Positions 19,285-31,145 of a stretch of 64,000 bases of DNA are shown here, in pieces (the first letter of the stretch is position 1; each line of letters opens with the position of its first letter). The notes beneath the pieces were generated by a model. That model was not told the DNA's origin, did not search any database, and was given only the letters and a program-made list of their open reading frames with translations. The stretch is from assembly GCA_014607495.2 (NCBI GenBank), contig CP053160.1, positions 14,260,001 to 14,324,000 on the forward strand, in the 5' to 3' direction. The position numbers and the translations under genes are program-made. The DNA comes from Carposina sasakii. Its lineage: Eukaryota > Arthropoda > Insecta > Lepidoptera > Carposinidae.

Positions 19285-20064
19285 CAAGGTAACAGTTTCA
19301 CTCTTGAAGAGTTATTCTCTGTACACTTCTCTTTTGAAATGATGCAACTTTATTTTAATATAACGCTTAGGTATACCTACCTACTTTAATTAAAGTTCAT
19401 TCAACATATTTAGTCTGAAAATATCGATAGTAAATACTCTGTAGTAGCACGTATGAGCTATCTCGTGTTGTCAAGAAATAATTTTTAACTGTACCCATTT
19501 ATAAATTGCGAATGATTATTTTTTTATAAAATATGTAATACCAAAACGCTACATTTTCTCAAGACTGAATACCTAAAACATATCATTTAACCGAGTATTT
19601 TCTTGTAACATTATTTTGTAATTCTGTATACTTAATAAAAATATCGTTAGCGCTACTGTAATTTTATGAAGAAGATTTTTTAATTGTGTAAATATATTGT
19701 TATTTTTTACTAATTCTGTAAATAACTAAAAGGCCTGGATGTTCTCGTTCTGGCCTTTCAAAGTTTCGCTTGTTAAGTTTAAGCTCAAAAGTAAGTTAGA
19801 GTTTTATTATTTTGTAATATGCAGGGAATAACAGTTTCTATACTCTTGAATATCTAGTTATTTATTTACAAAATTATATTTTTTTTATGTCACCTTTAAG
19901 TACATTTAAGATTATTTACTGACGCTTATTACTTACCTATTTAATAATAAAGTTCATTCATCACATATATTAGTTTAGTGAAAATATCGATAGTAAATAC
20001 TCTGTAGTAGCCTATGAGCTATATTGTGTCATATAAATGAATTTTAACTGTACTTATAAATTGT
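19285..20064 (+). repeat. Imperfect direct duplication of about 220 bp, about 550 bp apart
   Basis: The segments 19285-19505 and 19825-20064 share AATAAAGTTCATTCA, then GAAAATATCGATAGTAAATA plus CTCTGTAGTAG, then TGAGCTAT and TTTTAACTGTAC, in the same order. No coding potential is seen. It may be a decayed local duplication or two copies of an unknown repeat. Confidence 0.55.
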
Positions 20065-20592
20065 TTGCAGAAAATATAATGAATAGATTATTTCGTAGTT
20101 TAATAGTATAAATAATGTAGTATTAATAATTTATGTTGCAGTTATGTATTACAATTAATTTTTTAATTAAATACATTCGTCATTAGTCACTATTCTCGGA
20201 AACAGCCGAATTTAATTTTATGATCAGTTTGGTTGAATTATGTTTATAAGTAAGGTACACGTTTTTGTAGTTTGATATACCTATTTATACATCACACAGG
20301 AATATTAGAAAAAGAAAAGGCCTTGTTCTACTTACTGGGGTATTTAAATATACGGGCCCTTGACTGGGATAGTACCCACGCCATCTGACGGGAAGGCAGG
20401 CACACATCAACTGATAGCTCAAGCTACAGGTTAGATTCTCAAACAAATTATGAAATTATGTACTTATTAAATTAAATTTGTTGCCTATTTGTACTAAATG
20501 CTTGATCCTATATATTTACGTTGATTAGTTCACGTTACGCATAACGACCTGTAATTGGGATCACGGACAAAATGCTAGCTCATCACTTAATA

Positions 20593-20748
20593 CAGGGGTT
20601 CCCAAACTTTTTTTATTCATAGACCCCTTTCAAAAGTTAACTGGTTCTGGTGGACCCCCTACAGGCTACACCACATTATCTACGTATTAATTGTGAACGA
20701 ACCCCCATTTTTTCACATCAACCATCTGGACCACTTTGGGAACCACTG
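20593..20748. mobile_element. hAT-type MITE with perfect 8-bp duplication
   Basis: Termini are CAGGGGTTCCCAAAC and TTTGGGAACCACTG, imperfect inverted repeats with CAG ends. ACTTAATA is repeated exactly at 20585-20592 and 20749-20756. Length is 156 bp. The flanks (CTAGCTCATC on the left, GAGTTCCTTAGTTGACA on the right) resemble a repeat also seen near 52.7 kb, so this is an insertion into an older repeat. Confidence 0.9.
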
Positions 20749-21220
20749 ACTTAATAGAACGGCACTGAGTTCCTTAGTTGACACTCACGACATGCACGGA
20801 AAGAGATGCACCTGATGACAATGTTTTGTAGTGAAGCCACATATCAGCACAGAATAAACATACAACCATACATTACACGAACCTTGATAACATGAAGTCT
20901 CTTTAAAATGTAAGCGAGAATGAAGTTAAGTATTAAGTGCAAATAGGAAATAGAAAGTATGAGAGTACTAGCTACTCGACATAATAGGCTAGCTAGCCGA
21001 TATGTTATTGAGCAAATGTTGAAGTGTGCATATTATTTATTAGGTGTTGTCATCCATTGCATATATAATGTACAAATTAAATACCTACCGTAGTATCATA
21101 CATACGTAATCGTTGTGCCATTTTAACACGTTGCTTTCGTAATACCTGTGAACTTTCACCTTCCAATAAATTGCAATATGGAATGTCGAGTTTAGGTTCG
21201 CAGGTTTTTCATTAAAAAAA

Positions 21221-21440
21221 ACGGTGTTATTACAAAACCGCGTTTAAAGTTAGACACTGTTTAAAAATTACATTTGGCAGTAATATGTATGGAATATCTG
21301 TCAAATTTAGGCAATGTTTAGCTTAAACAATGTTTAAACTGTTTTTTATTTATTTATTTGGTCTACTAACTGAATACAAATCATAAACATAATTGATTAT
21401 AATACATTTGCATCTACTTTACAGTTTGTAATAACACGGT
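21221..21440. mobile_element. MITE of the ACGGTGTTATTACAAA family, copy 1
   Basis: The left end is ACGGTGTTATTACAAAAC and the right end GTTTGTAATAACACGGT, clear inverted repeats. The interior has TTTAAAGTTAGAC and ATCTGTCAAATTTAGGCAAT, shared with the copies at 27.3 and 30.7 kb. This copy has about 90 bp of extra AT-rich sequence before the right end. Confidence 0.75.
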
Positions 21441-21769
21441 TTATGTTTGTATAAAAACAATTGAATGTTTAATAAAAAATCTGCTGATTTATCTTGAAGT
21501 CTTATGTTACAATAATTAGGCAGTAGTTCAAAGGAATTTTTTGTATATCTATGGTTTTGTCATGTAAATTTTGATAAAGTTTACTTGTTATGCCTATGTG
21601 ATTTAAATGGTTAACTGCAAGGTGCAGTAATTATTTTACAAATTAATAATACTTATAATGAGAATGTTAAAAACGATGTTTCGGACCACTGTTTTAAAAT
21701 TTGTAAAAATGTTATAAACATACTTACACTATATCAATTCAATAAATGCAGCAGTATTTTATATTGTTA

Positions 21770-22300
21770 TTGTTTTACTATCTTCATGGTAGGCAATTAA
21801 TTAAGGTACCTACGGGGAGGGAAGTGTCGATTTTACAGTGCCAAAAACTAGGAGGTAATTACATGTTCAGGGAGGCTAGGATGGTCTATGTACGCTCTCG
21901 GTCTCTAGCTTACTACGAACTACGCTGTAGTTGAATAAAACTATTTTTTTATATTTATTTATTCAGTTGATATTTGGATTTTGATGATAATATGATTGAT
22001 GACAATATGGGAAGCCGTGGTTCTCTCTAGCATACTACGTACTACGCCCGCCGCCGTGCCGTAGTAAAACCGTAGCTCTTGCTACGCTCTACGATTAGTG
22101 CGTAAAACGTAGATTACCTACACACGCACCTAGTAGTTGCCTAGAGTCTTAAGAAAGTAAAATTGGTACCTATTCTTAGTTCAATAATTTTTAATAAGCC
22201 CTAGCGGTGTTACCTTACCGCAGGGTTAACCACGTGGCCCTGCGTGTAGTAGCCAAGGAGCTATTTTCGACTACGGCGTAGCCCGTAGTAACATAAGAGA
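21770..22300. other. Intergenic stretch with many CTACG/CGTAG words
   Basis: Clusters of CTACG, TACTACG and ACGTAGT repeat irregularly (for example 21900-21935, 22020-22125 and 22255-22295). Short inverted pairs of these words occur. This is probably repeat-derived and non-coding. A similar cluster lies near 59.52 kb. Confidence 0.4.
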
Positions 22301-23900
22301 AAACTCAATTTGTATTCGTTTAGCTAAATTGAAATGTAATTAAATCAGGAAAGAGAAAAATTTTAAATATGCTAAACGTGGCTGTGGGATCTCCCTTGTG
22401 ATCATGCAGTTCTGGCTACCTCATTTCAGGAACACAGCCGTGTCTATCTGTATGTAAACAGAGAATTCTAAAAAAATGGCACTACCAACACGCAAATAAA
22501 ACTAAAAATCGGCAAGTAGGTAATCCGGTTTTTAGAAGCTGGAGAAAAGGACTCGTGCATGCAACCTATGCATAATAATAAATTTTGCTACAATAAATTT
22601 GTAGCAAAAAACTAGTAGGTACGTAGTGTTCCCCAGGTTCGGCTACTTACAGGAACTCTGAAAAATACAATCAGTGTTATATGTATTACAAGTAAGTACC
22701 GACGTACATTCTTAGTAGTGTATCTAAGTATTCGAGAATGCAATAAAAGTTTTTTGTCCAAGTTGTGCATGCTATCAATTTAGAATAGGGATGTGCATAG
22801 TTACATTTTCCTACGATATCGATTAAATGCGCGCGCACGTTAACTGAATACTTACTCTGTTAGAACATCGCTGAATTACAGAAAATCGTCAGCTGGCTTA
22901 CAAATTAACAGGTAAGTGCTATTATAATGATATATTTGTTTATGTATGTATTCAGATAGTGCATTTATGTATAATTTTTTTAATGGTTTCAAATGTCATA
23001 TACGCGTAGTCCTATTTCTGAATCTTCTGGATAACTATGTAGGTATTCATAATTATTATTATCCGCTTATTTATAAAATCAAAAAGTTTATGGTTAATTC
23101 GCAGGTAAGAAATAATAATCTTTTAATTCTCTACTGAAAATAGGCAGGTAAACTAACTTGTTAATCGCAAATCGGGTTCGTACACTGGTTGATTTATAAG
23201 TTCATTATTAAAATACTATTTCGGGATTGAACCCCTACCTACATAAAGTTAAATAAGTAGATACCTAATCTAAAGTTGAAGGATACCTTCTCTCAATAAT
23301 TTACTTAAAGTTTGCCAAATAAATAGGTATAGTAGGTGGATAAATGAAATATTTATTAATACCTATTTAAAATACTGGATGTACCTTCCTTCCCACGAAT
23401 GTTTATGAAAACACTTTGCTTTGAAAATATAAGTACGTTTGTATGTCTACGCAGCTTTCTGATTGTATGTAGGTAGGTACTTGAGTCAGATTACTTTTAT
23501 TTTTATTTTATTTATGTGGATGGTGGCATGGTGCTTAGGTTGCTATGGCATAATATGAGATTACCTACATCAAAAACACTAACATTGTTATATGTAGGTA
23601 GGTACGACACAATCATATAGGTATGTTCGTAGGTAGGTACATAGGTACATTATTTATGCTGAAATCCTGGGTAGTAAGTATCTACAATTTTTTTCGTAGG
23701 TCGGTATAGACATCTGGTAGCCTAGCACAATGAAACACAAAATGAATTTATTATTGTGTCATTTGTTTCATATAGATAGAACCAACTTAATTCCAACAGT
23801 CAAAAGGTTTAAAAAACTTTACTCGTGGGAGGTTAAAGCGACGCTAAAATATTCCTATACATACCTATAAGTTTTAGCAGTACTTACTTATTTTTTATTT
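22300..23900. other. Upstream region of the SLC7 transporter, with GTAGGTAGGTAC tracts
   Basis: Scattered GTAGGTAGGTAC microsatellite tracts occur at 23460-23480, 23590-23650 and 23690-23705. A small hairpin (GGCTGTG ... CACAGCC) lies at 22380-22430. No coding exon is seen. A 5' UTR exon of the downstream gene is expected further left because its first coding exon starts with an acceptor, but I could not place it. Confidence 0.4.
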
Positions 23901-23909
23901 ACCAGCAAC

Positions 23910-26900
23910 ATGCCGGGAGCCAGGCACAGAATCCTGGGTCATGTGCTCTCAGGGTTCTGCCACAAGATGAACAGACGCAAATCGCTCTACGGCGATCTCG
24001 CCGAAACTCCGCTCAACCGATGTTTATCGACACTGGACATCACTTTACTGGGTAACATCCTTATGTAATTAACTAGGTACTTACAAAAGTAGGTAATACT
24101 TTTATTAAACGTCCTAACTAGGAATATTATTTCTCTATCAAACTAAATACCTACCTACAGAATGCATCATAATACTATGTAACGCTATTAAGAAAAATAA
24201 TATTTAATTAACAGTCCTGCAGGACCTTTTGGGATTAGAGTACTTATATATAGGTATATGCTAATTAATTATCACTGAAATCTTTCAGGCGTGGGTCACA
24301 TGGTAGGCGCTGGTATCTACGTCCTAACAGGGGCAGTAGCCCGCAACATGGCAGGCCCAGCCACAGCTCTCAGCTTCCTCTTTGCGGGAACCACGTCGCT
24401 GTTGGCTGCAGTCTGTTATGCCGAGTTCGGAACCAGAATACCGAGGGCCGGCAGCGCTTACGCCTACACCTATGTTAGCATGGGCGAATTTTTGGCCTTT
24501 ATTATTGGATGGAACGTGTTATTAGAATACATGATAGGTAAGTCTACCCAAATCCTAATACACGAGCTCTTTCTTTTATCGTGATTCCCATAAGATAAAA
24601 AACATTATATAGGTAATTCCGTCGCAAACATGTCTGCGTTGTGAATGATGCCCTGAAAAATTTGGTAAAATATATTTTATGTTTGTCTTTCTGTTTTCAG
24701 GGGCAGCATCAGTGGCGAGAGCTTGGTCCGGATACCTAGACGCCATACTCGATGGAGCAATAAGCAATGCAACAGTATCAGTAACTGGAGAGTTTCATCT
24801 GGCACTTCTAGGCCGATATCCTGATGTATTAGCTTTTCTAATATGTGTAGTCGCCTCGTTTATTCTCGCAGTAGGTGTGAAAACCTCGGCTTATATAAAC
24901 AACGGCCTCACAATCCTAAATCTCTTGGTAATAACTCTCGTTATCGTACTCGGATTCTATTACGCCGACATCGACAATTGGTCTGAAAAGCATGGTGGGT
25001 TCATGCCGTATGGAATGAGTGGGGTCGTTGCCGGCGCAGCGACGTGTTTCTATGCATTTGTGGGATTTGATAGCATATCGGCAGCCAGTGAGGAAGCTAA
25101 AGACCCATCAAGGTCTATTCCAATAGCTACAATGTGGTCTATGGGAATTGTTATGTTTGGTTATATACTAGTGGCTCTTGCACTAACTCTTATGGTGCCA
25201 TACAAAAGTATAAATCCTGAAGCCGCATTACCAGCTGCTTTAGGCGCTGTTCACGCAGATTGGGCAAAGTATGTCGTAGCAGTAGGAGCTGTTTGTGGGA
25301 TGACTTCCACATTATTAGGCTCCTTATTCTCTTTGCCAAGATGTTTGTATGCCATGTCAGCAGACGGCCTTTTATTCGGTTTTCTCAGCGACGTTAATAA
25401 CAAATCACGAATTCCAATTGCCAATCTTGTTATATCAGGTCTCTCTTCAGCGTTATTGGCTCTGTTGTTTGATCTAGAGAAGCTGGTAGAGTTTATGTCA
25501 ATTGGAACTCTCTTGGCATACACAATTGTCAGTGGCTCTGTTATAATATTACGATATAGGCCTACTCCTACACTGAATAATGGAATGCCCCAGTTAGATT
25601 CGCCTGGAGATCGGGAAGATAGTTCGCCTCCTGGCACACCAGGAACTGATCCTGGGTCTTCGTCGTCTGAGGTGAGTAAATAAATCTATTTAGATAACTG
25701 TTTACATTTGCTTTGTGAATTTGGATCCGAAAGTGTCTCCATAAATGTGTTTAGGTTGATACTATGTGTCAGGCTATACCCAAGGAGAGTTGGCGTCAGG
25801 CAGGCAGCCGGCCGTAAAAACAAACACCAAATCCTTGTCAATATGAGTTTTGAAAGAAACCATATTGCGCCAACCCCTATAAGGGGATAAGGGCAGGAAG
25901 ATGATATTCATCAGTTGTTGTTCAGGATAATTAGGTGATGTTAATCAGAATCTTTTTTCAGATGTTCGAAGCATTAACAGTTGGCCGACTGAAACCAAGT
26001 TACGCTTGGCTAGAGCCTATCTTTGGAGGAAGAGCCCCTGGAGCGGTGGTCACAGGGTGCGTGTACACTATGACCGCGCTCTCGATTATTGTATTCGTCC
26101 ACTTCCACTTGGCTTCTCCGAACGGTGTGTGGGCAGTGATCCCTGATGCGGTGGCTTTGGCGGTTATTATTTTATGTAAGTATTCATTAATTTGGTTGTG
26201 TTATAGTATTAAGACGGTTTTTTAAAACATGGCTGGTTTAAAAAGGACGTTGGACCAATTTTGCAAAATGCTTTAAAAGACGTTAGTACATACTTAGGTC
26301 GTAAAATATATAATTTTCAAAGATCTTTGGGTACTTAGTGCTTCATGGGAGTCGCTTGATACCGGCTCAAGACACGACTAGATTTATTAATGACTAGTGG
26401 ACGCCCGCGACTTCGTCCGCGAGGACTGCAGAAAAAACAAAATGTCGAAATTATCCGGGATAAAAATATTTTTCCGGAATAAAAAGTAGCCTATATGTTA
26501 AATGGGACCTGTCACAATATATTCGTGAAAACTGCATCGAAATCCAGGGTGTCAGCTAACTCAATACCAAATTTTATTAAAATCGCTTCAGCCGTTTTTA
26601 CGTGAAAGCGTAACAAACAAACTTACATTCGCATTTATAATATTATAGTAGGGATGTTCGAACGTAGGTAGGTACTAGAGGTAAAATAATGTTGATAACT
26701 TAATTTTCCAGCTGTGGTAATAATTTCTGCACACCAGCAGAACCCTGCCCCTCTGCCGTTTAAAGTTCCACTCGTGCCATTCATTCCTGCGCTGAGCGTC
26801 TCCCTCAATCTTGACTTGATATCCAACCTTAATGCTCTCACATGGGCGCGGTTCGCCATTTGGATGACTTTTGGTAAGTATTAATCAAAGTATTAATACA

Positions 26901-28607
26901 TTATTATGTTGTTTACAACTAGAATTTTAAAAATATCCACTCTGACAGACTTGTCGGGATTTTAGCAACTTAACTACAGCTGCATTGTCTTTATCCATTT
27001 GTGGAGTACCTAGGGCGACAGGGTACGGGTAAATGTTAGTCAGTGATTGGTTCATACAGCGCTACCAGAAGCAAATTGACGGTCGAAATGCCAGACTTAT
27101 TGCGCTGTTCTAAATTCCTTCGTTGGTGCGACCGTGTTGTGGTACACGTACGTTGATCATTATCTATCATCTATTCCGTTTTTATAGATTTGAGATTACC
27201 TACGCCTAATAAAGCTGTCGAACGTCATAGATAAATATTCTAATCTTTAAACAGTTCTCTATTTTGTCTCATAATTTTTTTATCCATAATCTAACGTGTC
27301 ATAATATTTTGTGACATAATCATCATCGGTGTTGTTACAAAAGAGCGCCTAAAGTTAGACTCGTTTTAAATATGACATTTGACAGCAAAATGTATAGAAT
27401 ATCCGTCAAATTTAGGCAATGTTTCGCTTAAATAATGCTTATATTCTTTTGTAACACCGTATGTGTCCGAATGATAAGTAACCCTCGAAAACCAAAATCC
27501 CTAAATATAATATGACCAAATTTTTTTTGTTATAAATATCACAATCTATAATATTCATAAGGCATAAAATGCTTTTCTATAATAGTTTTAAGTCCTAACG
27601 GACCTAAGCTTCCCATAAAAACTTTCTTATTTTAATCAACTATGCAACATGCACGCAAGCATGTAATATGCAAGCAAGCATGCAGGATGCAAGCAAGCAA
27701 GCATGCAGCATACAAGCAAACATGCAGCGGGCATGGTTTCTGTCACGGCTCCGGCGCTGCGGGACTTCGGCGGTCCCACGCGAGCTCATCGTCGCAGATG
27801 GATGTAACGCTCACCGCCGCGGCTGAGGCTGTCCGGCGCAGCCGTTGCATCCACAGAACAGGTTAATATTACCTGTTCTGTGGTTGCATCGACCTGCTCT
27901 TCAGCTCGCGGGCCGCCTCGCCACTCCGCGCCTACGCGCTTTTACATTGCATTCTAGGAGTAGGGCAGACAAGACTGCGTGGATTCGGGGTAAACTTAGT
28001 CGATTTAAGTGCCTGTTTTTTATTCACCCTAATTATTGTTTTAAATAATGGTCTAGAAATATTCCTATTAACAATAATATTATAAACCACCATTCGGTCT
28101 AACATACATTATACAATATAACACGTAGGACATGTGACTTTATAGCAAGAAAAATTAGGACATCTAATTATTATAGCACCCGATTTTATCGCACCAAAGT
28201 ATTAGAATTAAAGACGATTAGGTAATATACAATTTCGTATACGCGAACTTTATGGAAAGTGATGATTATAGCAAACTTGTTAGGGATTATGATTTTCGGA
28301 CGATCGATATTCGGAGAAGAAAGGGACTACCTCTTTAAACATTAGGTAAGTATAAAGTTATTCTCTGGTTATCCTTTCCACAGGCCTGCTTCTATACTTC
28401 TTATACGGCATCCATCACAGCAAGCTAGGGGAGAGCGTGGGACTTCTATCACGGTCGGCAAGTGGGGGAGGTAATAGCGGAAACTGGGGCGCCGTGGAAC
28501 GGACCGGTGCGGTGGCCCGGCGGATCCACCGGCTCGGCCGCGGCAGCCGGAGCGACGACCGGCGGCCCATCATCAACGAAGAGGAAATGTCCGGACGGGA
28601 ACCGTGA
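23910..28607 (+). CDS. Cationic amino acid transporter, SLC7 family (CAT4-like), six coding exons
   Basis: Coding exons: 23910-24051, 24289-24537, 24701-25671, 25962-26175, 26712-26873 and 28384-28607. All have GT-AG borders and phases that join cleanly to 653 residues. A UTR exon probably precedes (acceptor at 23904-23905). The protein is a multi-spanning membrane carrier for lysine, arginine and similar amino acids, or an orphan relative. Motifs seen: LDITLLGVGHMVGAGIYVLT, CYAEFGTRIPRAGSAYAYTY, GWNVLLEYMIG, FYAFVGFDSISAASEEAKDP, GSLFSLPRCLYAMSADGLLF and FMSIGTLLAYTIVS, in the CAT order of about 14 membrane segments. A Ser/Pro/Asp-rich loop joins exons 3 and 4. The C-terminus is an Arg-rich cytoplasmic tail ending MSGREP. 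Overall length and gaps fit the SLC7A4-like branch; the substrate is not determinable here. Confidence 0.95.
25785..25895. repeat. Fragment of an unidentified interspersed repeat in intron 3
   Basis: The stretch GCAGCCGGCCGTAAAAAC through CGCCAACCCCTATAAGGGGA has the GC-richer look of a lepidopteran SINE or RTE tail in an AT-rich intron. The family is not named with confidence. Confidence 0.3.
26393..26650 (-). repeat. Lep1-like (Helitron-type) repeat in intron 4
   Basis: On the plus strand it begins ACTAGTGGACGCCCGCGACT and ends ATTTATAATATTATAGTAG. This is the complement of the usual TAATATTATAAAT ... GTCGCGGGCGTCCACTAGT form, so it lies in minus orientation. Confidence 0.8.
27327..27460. 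mobile_element. MITE of the ACGGTGTTATTACAAA family, copy 2
   Basis: Ends are CGGTGTTGTTACAAAAGAG and TTCTTTTGTAACACCG, a good inverted pair. The interior shares CTAAAGTTAGACTCG and CGTCAAATTTAGGCAATGTT with copy 1. It lies in intron 5 of the SLC7 transporter. Confidence 0.8.
27642..27735 (+). repeat. GCAAGCATGCAG-type tandem repeat
   Basis: Imperfect iterations of GCAAGCAAGCATGCAG and ATGCAAGC occur with about 14-16 bp spacing. It sits directly before a GC-rich patch in intron 5. Confidence 0.75.
27740..27960. other. GC-rich patch inside intron 5 of the SLC7 transporter
   Basis: This segment is much richer in G and C than the surrounding intron and has CpG-rich codon-like composition. It is interrupted by the 31-bp palindromic insertion. 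If that insertion and one copy of its duplication are left out, a plus-strand frame stays open across the junction. The transporter frame joins exon 5 to exon 6 without it, so it is not needed there. It could be a CpG-rich regulatory island, an alternative exon or part of an unknown repeat. Confidence 0.35.
27844..27890. mobile_element. 31-bp palindromic micro-element with perfect 8-bp duplication, copy 1
   Basis: GTTGCATC at 27844-27851 and 27883-27890 brackets 27852-27882. The insert is arm CACAGAACAGGT, centre TAATATT, arm ACCTGTTCTGTG: twelve-base perfect inverted repeats around a 7-bp centre. A near-identical insert with a different duplication lies at 57.54 kb. Confidence 0.85.
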
Positions 28608-28783
28608 TTTTAAATTGTACGTATCGTGTCGGCCATGGACATTTTTGCTTACGTATTGCATTGCGAACCGCCGGTACCGATTTAAAGTCTATAGATTCCT
28701 GCGATTTTGTGTATAAATTTATTTAAAAGCATAGACAATCGACATAAACTCCAAAGATTAAGTAGGCAACAAACGAATAATAT

Positions 28784-28789
28784 AATAAA
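28784..28789 (+). terminator. Polyadenylation signal for the SLC7 transporter
   Basis: AATAAA lies about 180 bases downstream of the stop codon, the first canonical signal after the gene. Confidence 0.5.
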
Positions 28790-28809
28790 TGTTACTGCTT
28801 TGTTAATAG

Positions 28810-29222
28810 CCTCCTAAGACCCAGACTTGAATTAGCTAGCTAGTCATGAAAACCCACTGTCCAAAATTATGCACAAATTAATTTATTGCAGTCAGACCCA
28901 GAGACATAAAACTTCATAATTTTGAAGCTACGCCTTTTAGGATTTAAAGAGTATGTTTACCATAATACCAAGTGTCTAAATGACATTTTTGTTGGCAGCA
29001 TTGATAACACAGACAATTAAAGACTAATCAAGTAATTTTGACATGTGAAACTAGTCGCGGTAAGATTTTAAAAAACTACTAAAAGAATAAGTACAAAATT
29101 TTGTACACAGGGCGGTCACTACTATATGTTACGAGAATTTTATATATTAGATATTACAAAACTGGGTCTGATATAACTACATATTTTATTTTGTACAAAA
29201 TTTTGCACTCGGGGTCTTAGGA
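28810..29222. mobile_element. Element with 13-bp inverted repeats CCTCCTAAGACCC
   Basis: CCTCCTAAGACCC at the left and GGGTCTTAGGAGG at the right are perfect inverted repeats about 410 bp apart. The interior contains AGTACAAAATTTTGTACAC, itself palindromic. There is no coding frame and no clear target duplication. It is probably a non-autonomous DNA element. Confidence 0.6.
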
Positions 29223-29229
29223 GGTCTTA

Positions 29230-30060
29230 CAATTTTAATTTTAGTCATTGATGTTATCTGTTATTCATGCAGGATGACTAGAATTTTTGGTCACCTGTAT
29301 AATATTACTAGGTAATTGCTTTTAGATTATACCTGCGTACCCACCTATGTTTACTAAGATTCCATATCCTACCTAAAGCGAGGTACCTACTTGTTATTGA
29401 TTACTAGATAGGTACCTATCATACAAATATCATGTGATTGATTATAGTTTTAGAATCGTACGTGCTTTATAACCAAAGAGGCAATATGTTTATTTTAAAA
29501 TAAGATAAAAAATCGTGAAAGCACTTAAACAAATACTGCTGTGTTTACATAAACATATTGGCGAAACTTAAAAAAATATTATCTACTTAAGTAAATAATC
29601 TACTTATTTATTTAGATACGAAATACATTGATTTTATCACATAAACTACACGTTTAGGCTTTTTAACGATAAGCTTATAGTCATATACAAACATAGTTAC
29701 CCATCCGAATAGTTTCAGAATTTGACACGAGCCTATGTCACAATCCAGCTATCCTTTGTTGTAAGGAACGCTAATGAAGCAACATGCATTTCTTCTGCGG
29801 GCTTTATCCTCCCTACGCAGTGCCGTAAATAGCCTTTTCTGCGCCCCGTGCGAGCTTCTATAACTGCACTCTATTTAGTCCTGCCTGGTCTGGCCATTCT
29901 TGCGCTCCCAGACTCTAGGCCCTGTGCCTGGGCACTGGTGGCACTATCCCTACGTAACGTTGGTGGAATGATTGCGTTCGATACAATAAACACACATAGT
30001 GTGACGTAGGCAGGCATGTGTCACTCGTGACGTGACCATTTTATCTAGACATGGCACATC
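29230..30060. other. Intergenic stretch without recognised genes
   Basis: AT-rich DNA with a GC-richer island at about 29780-29960 that has no convincing frame. Nothing further can be supported. Confidence 0.4.
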
Positions 30061-30064
30061 TGAG

Positions 30065-30180
30065 GGGTAAGCACGAACCTCTCGATAGTCCGTAACGCTA
30101 TCGTCAAACTGTCAAATCATATAGATTTTGCTAGAGCGAGTCGCTAGCGTTACGCCGTGTAAATAGGTTCGTGCTTACCA
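30065..30180. mobile_element. Short MITE with GGTAAGCACGAACCT inverted repeats
   Basis: GGTAAGCACGAACCT on the left pairs with AGGTTCGTGCTTACC on the right. The pairing continues imperfectly inward through CGTAACGCTA and TAGCGTTACG. Length is about 115 bp. Confidence 0.75.
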
Positions 30181-30689
30181 CACTGACTACACGAGCGGCG
30201 CTAACAGCTATCAATTTATTTAAGATTCACGTGTAATCGTTCATAATGTTTATATATCTTATCTACATCCACCTTGTTTGGCAGTTAGTACCAAGAGTGC
30301 CATAAATAAATAATTCTTGTAACATATACTTATATGGATTTAAAGGTGTTCTTTTAATGAAACGAATTTTTTAAATAATATATATTTATTTTCAACTAAA
30401 ATGTCCAAGAGTCAATTATTATAAGATGTCATTCTTATTAACAATTAATACGAAAATAAATGGACGTCTTTATAAATACCTACATAATAAAATTCAAATT
30501 TTAACAGAAAAATATATTAAAAGAATTTTAAACAAAAATGACAACACAATTTTCCTAACTGGCATCTCGCAGGCGCAGTGTTGTAGTGTTTTAGCTTAAA
30601 AAATAATTTCACAACAATGTTTACATACAACCAAATACATAAGTAGTTCTTTTTTACACATACAAGCCTTGGGTGGTAGCCATACATAA

Positions 30690-30816
30690 CTTACTACAAT
30701 GCCGAGTCTAGAACTACCACTCGTTAAACACGACATTTGAAAGAAAAACTTATAGAACATCTGTCAAATTAATAATAGTGTAGCTTAAACGGTGTCTAAA
30801 ATGTTTTTGTAGTAAG
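30690..30816. mobile_element. MITE related to the ACGGTGTTATTACAAA family, copy 3
   Basis: Ends are CTTACTACAATGCC and TTTTTGTAGTAAG. The interior shares ACATTTGAAAG, ATAGAACATCTGTCAAATT and TAGCTTAAACGGTGT with the copies at 21.2 and 27.3 kb, though the tips have diverged. Confidence 0.65.
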
Positions 30817-31074
30817 TTCATGAGTACAATCGGGCACATAATTGCGCATTTGGTGTATACTTCAATCAGAGCACGTCGTTCTCAAAATTACCTAATGTTA
30901 AACATTTTTTACTGTCGTGTCTCATGCACGATGGTGTATGGCTGAAGCAGTAAGCAATGACCATTGGGGAATCTGTCTTCTCGTAACACTATAATTTAAT
31001 AAATAAATCAATTATAAACTAACCAAACTTGTACATCTCAACTATACCCTCAAAATTGGTCAGAAGCATCATGT

Positions 31075-31145
31075 GGTTCTATCGGCCCTTGGTGGTCTGC
31101 CTACCCCGCAAGGGATAAAGGCGTGATTATATGTATGTATGTAAA
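31075..31145 (+). repeat. SINE-type 3' tail fragment
   Basis: CCTACCCCGCAAGGGATAAA followed by GGCGTGATT and (ATGT)n microsatellite looks like the 3' end of a common lepidopteran SINE. The head is missing. Confidence 0.55.

Noticed and set aside
23460..23705. GTAGGTAGGTAC tracts as a possible regulatory array
   Set aside because: This is a very common lepidopteran microsatellite and nothing ties it to the transporter promoter.
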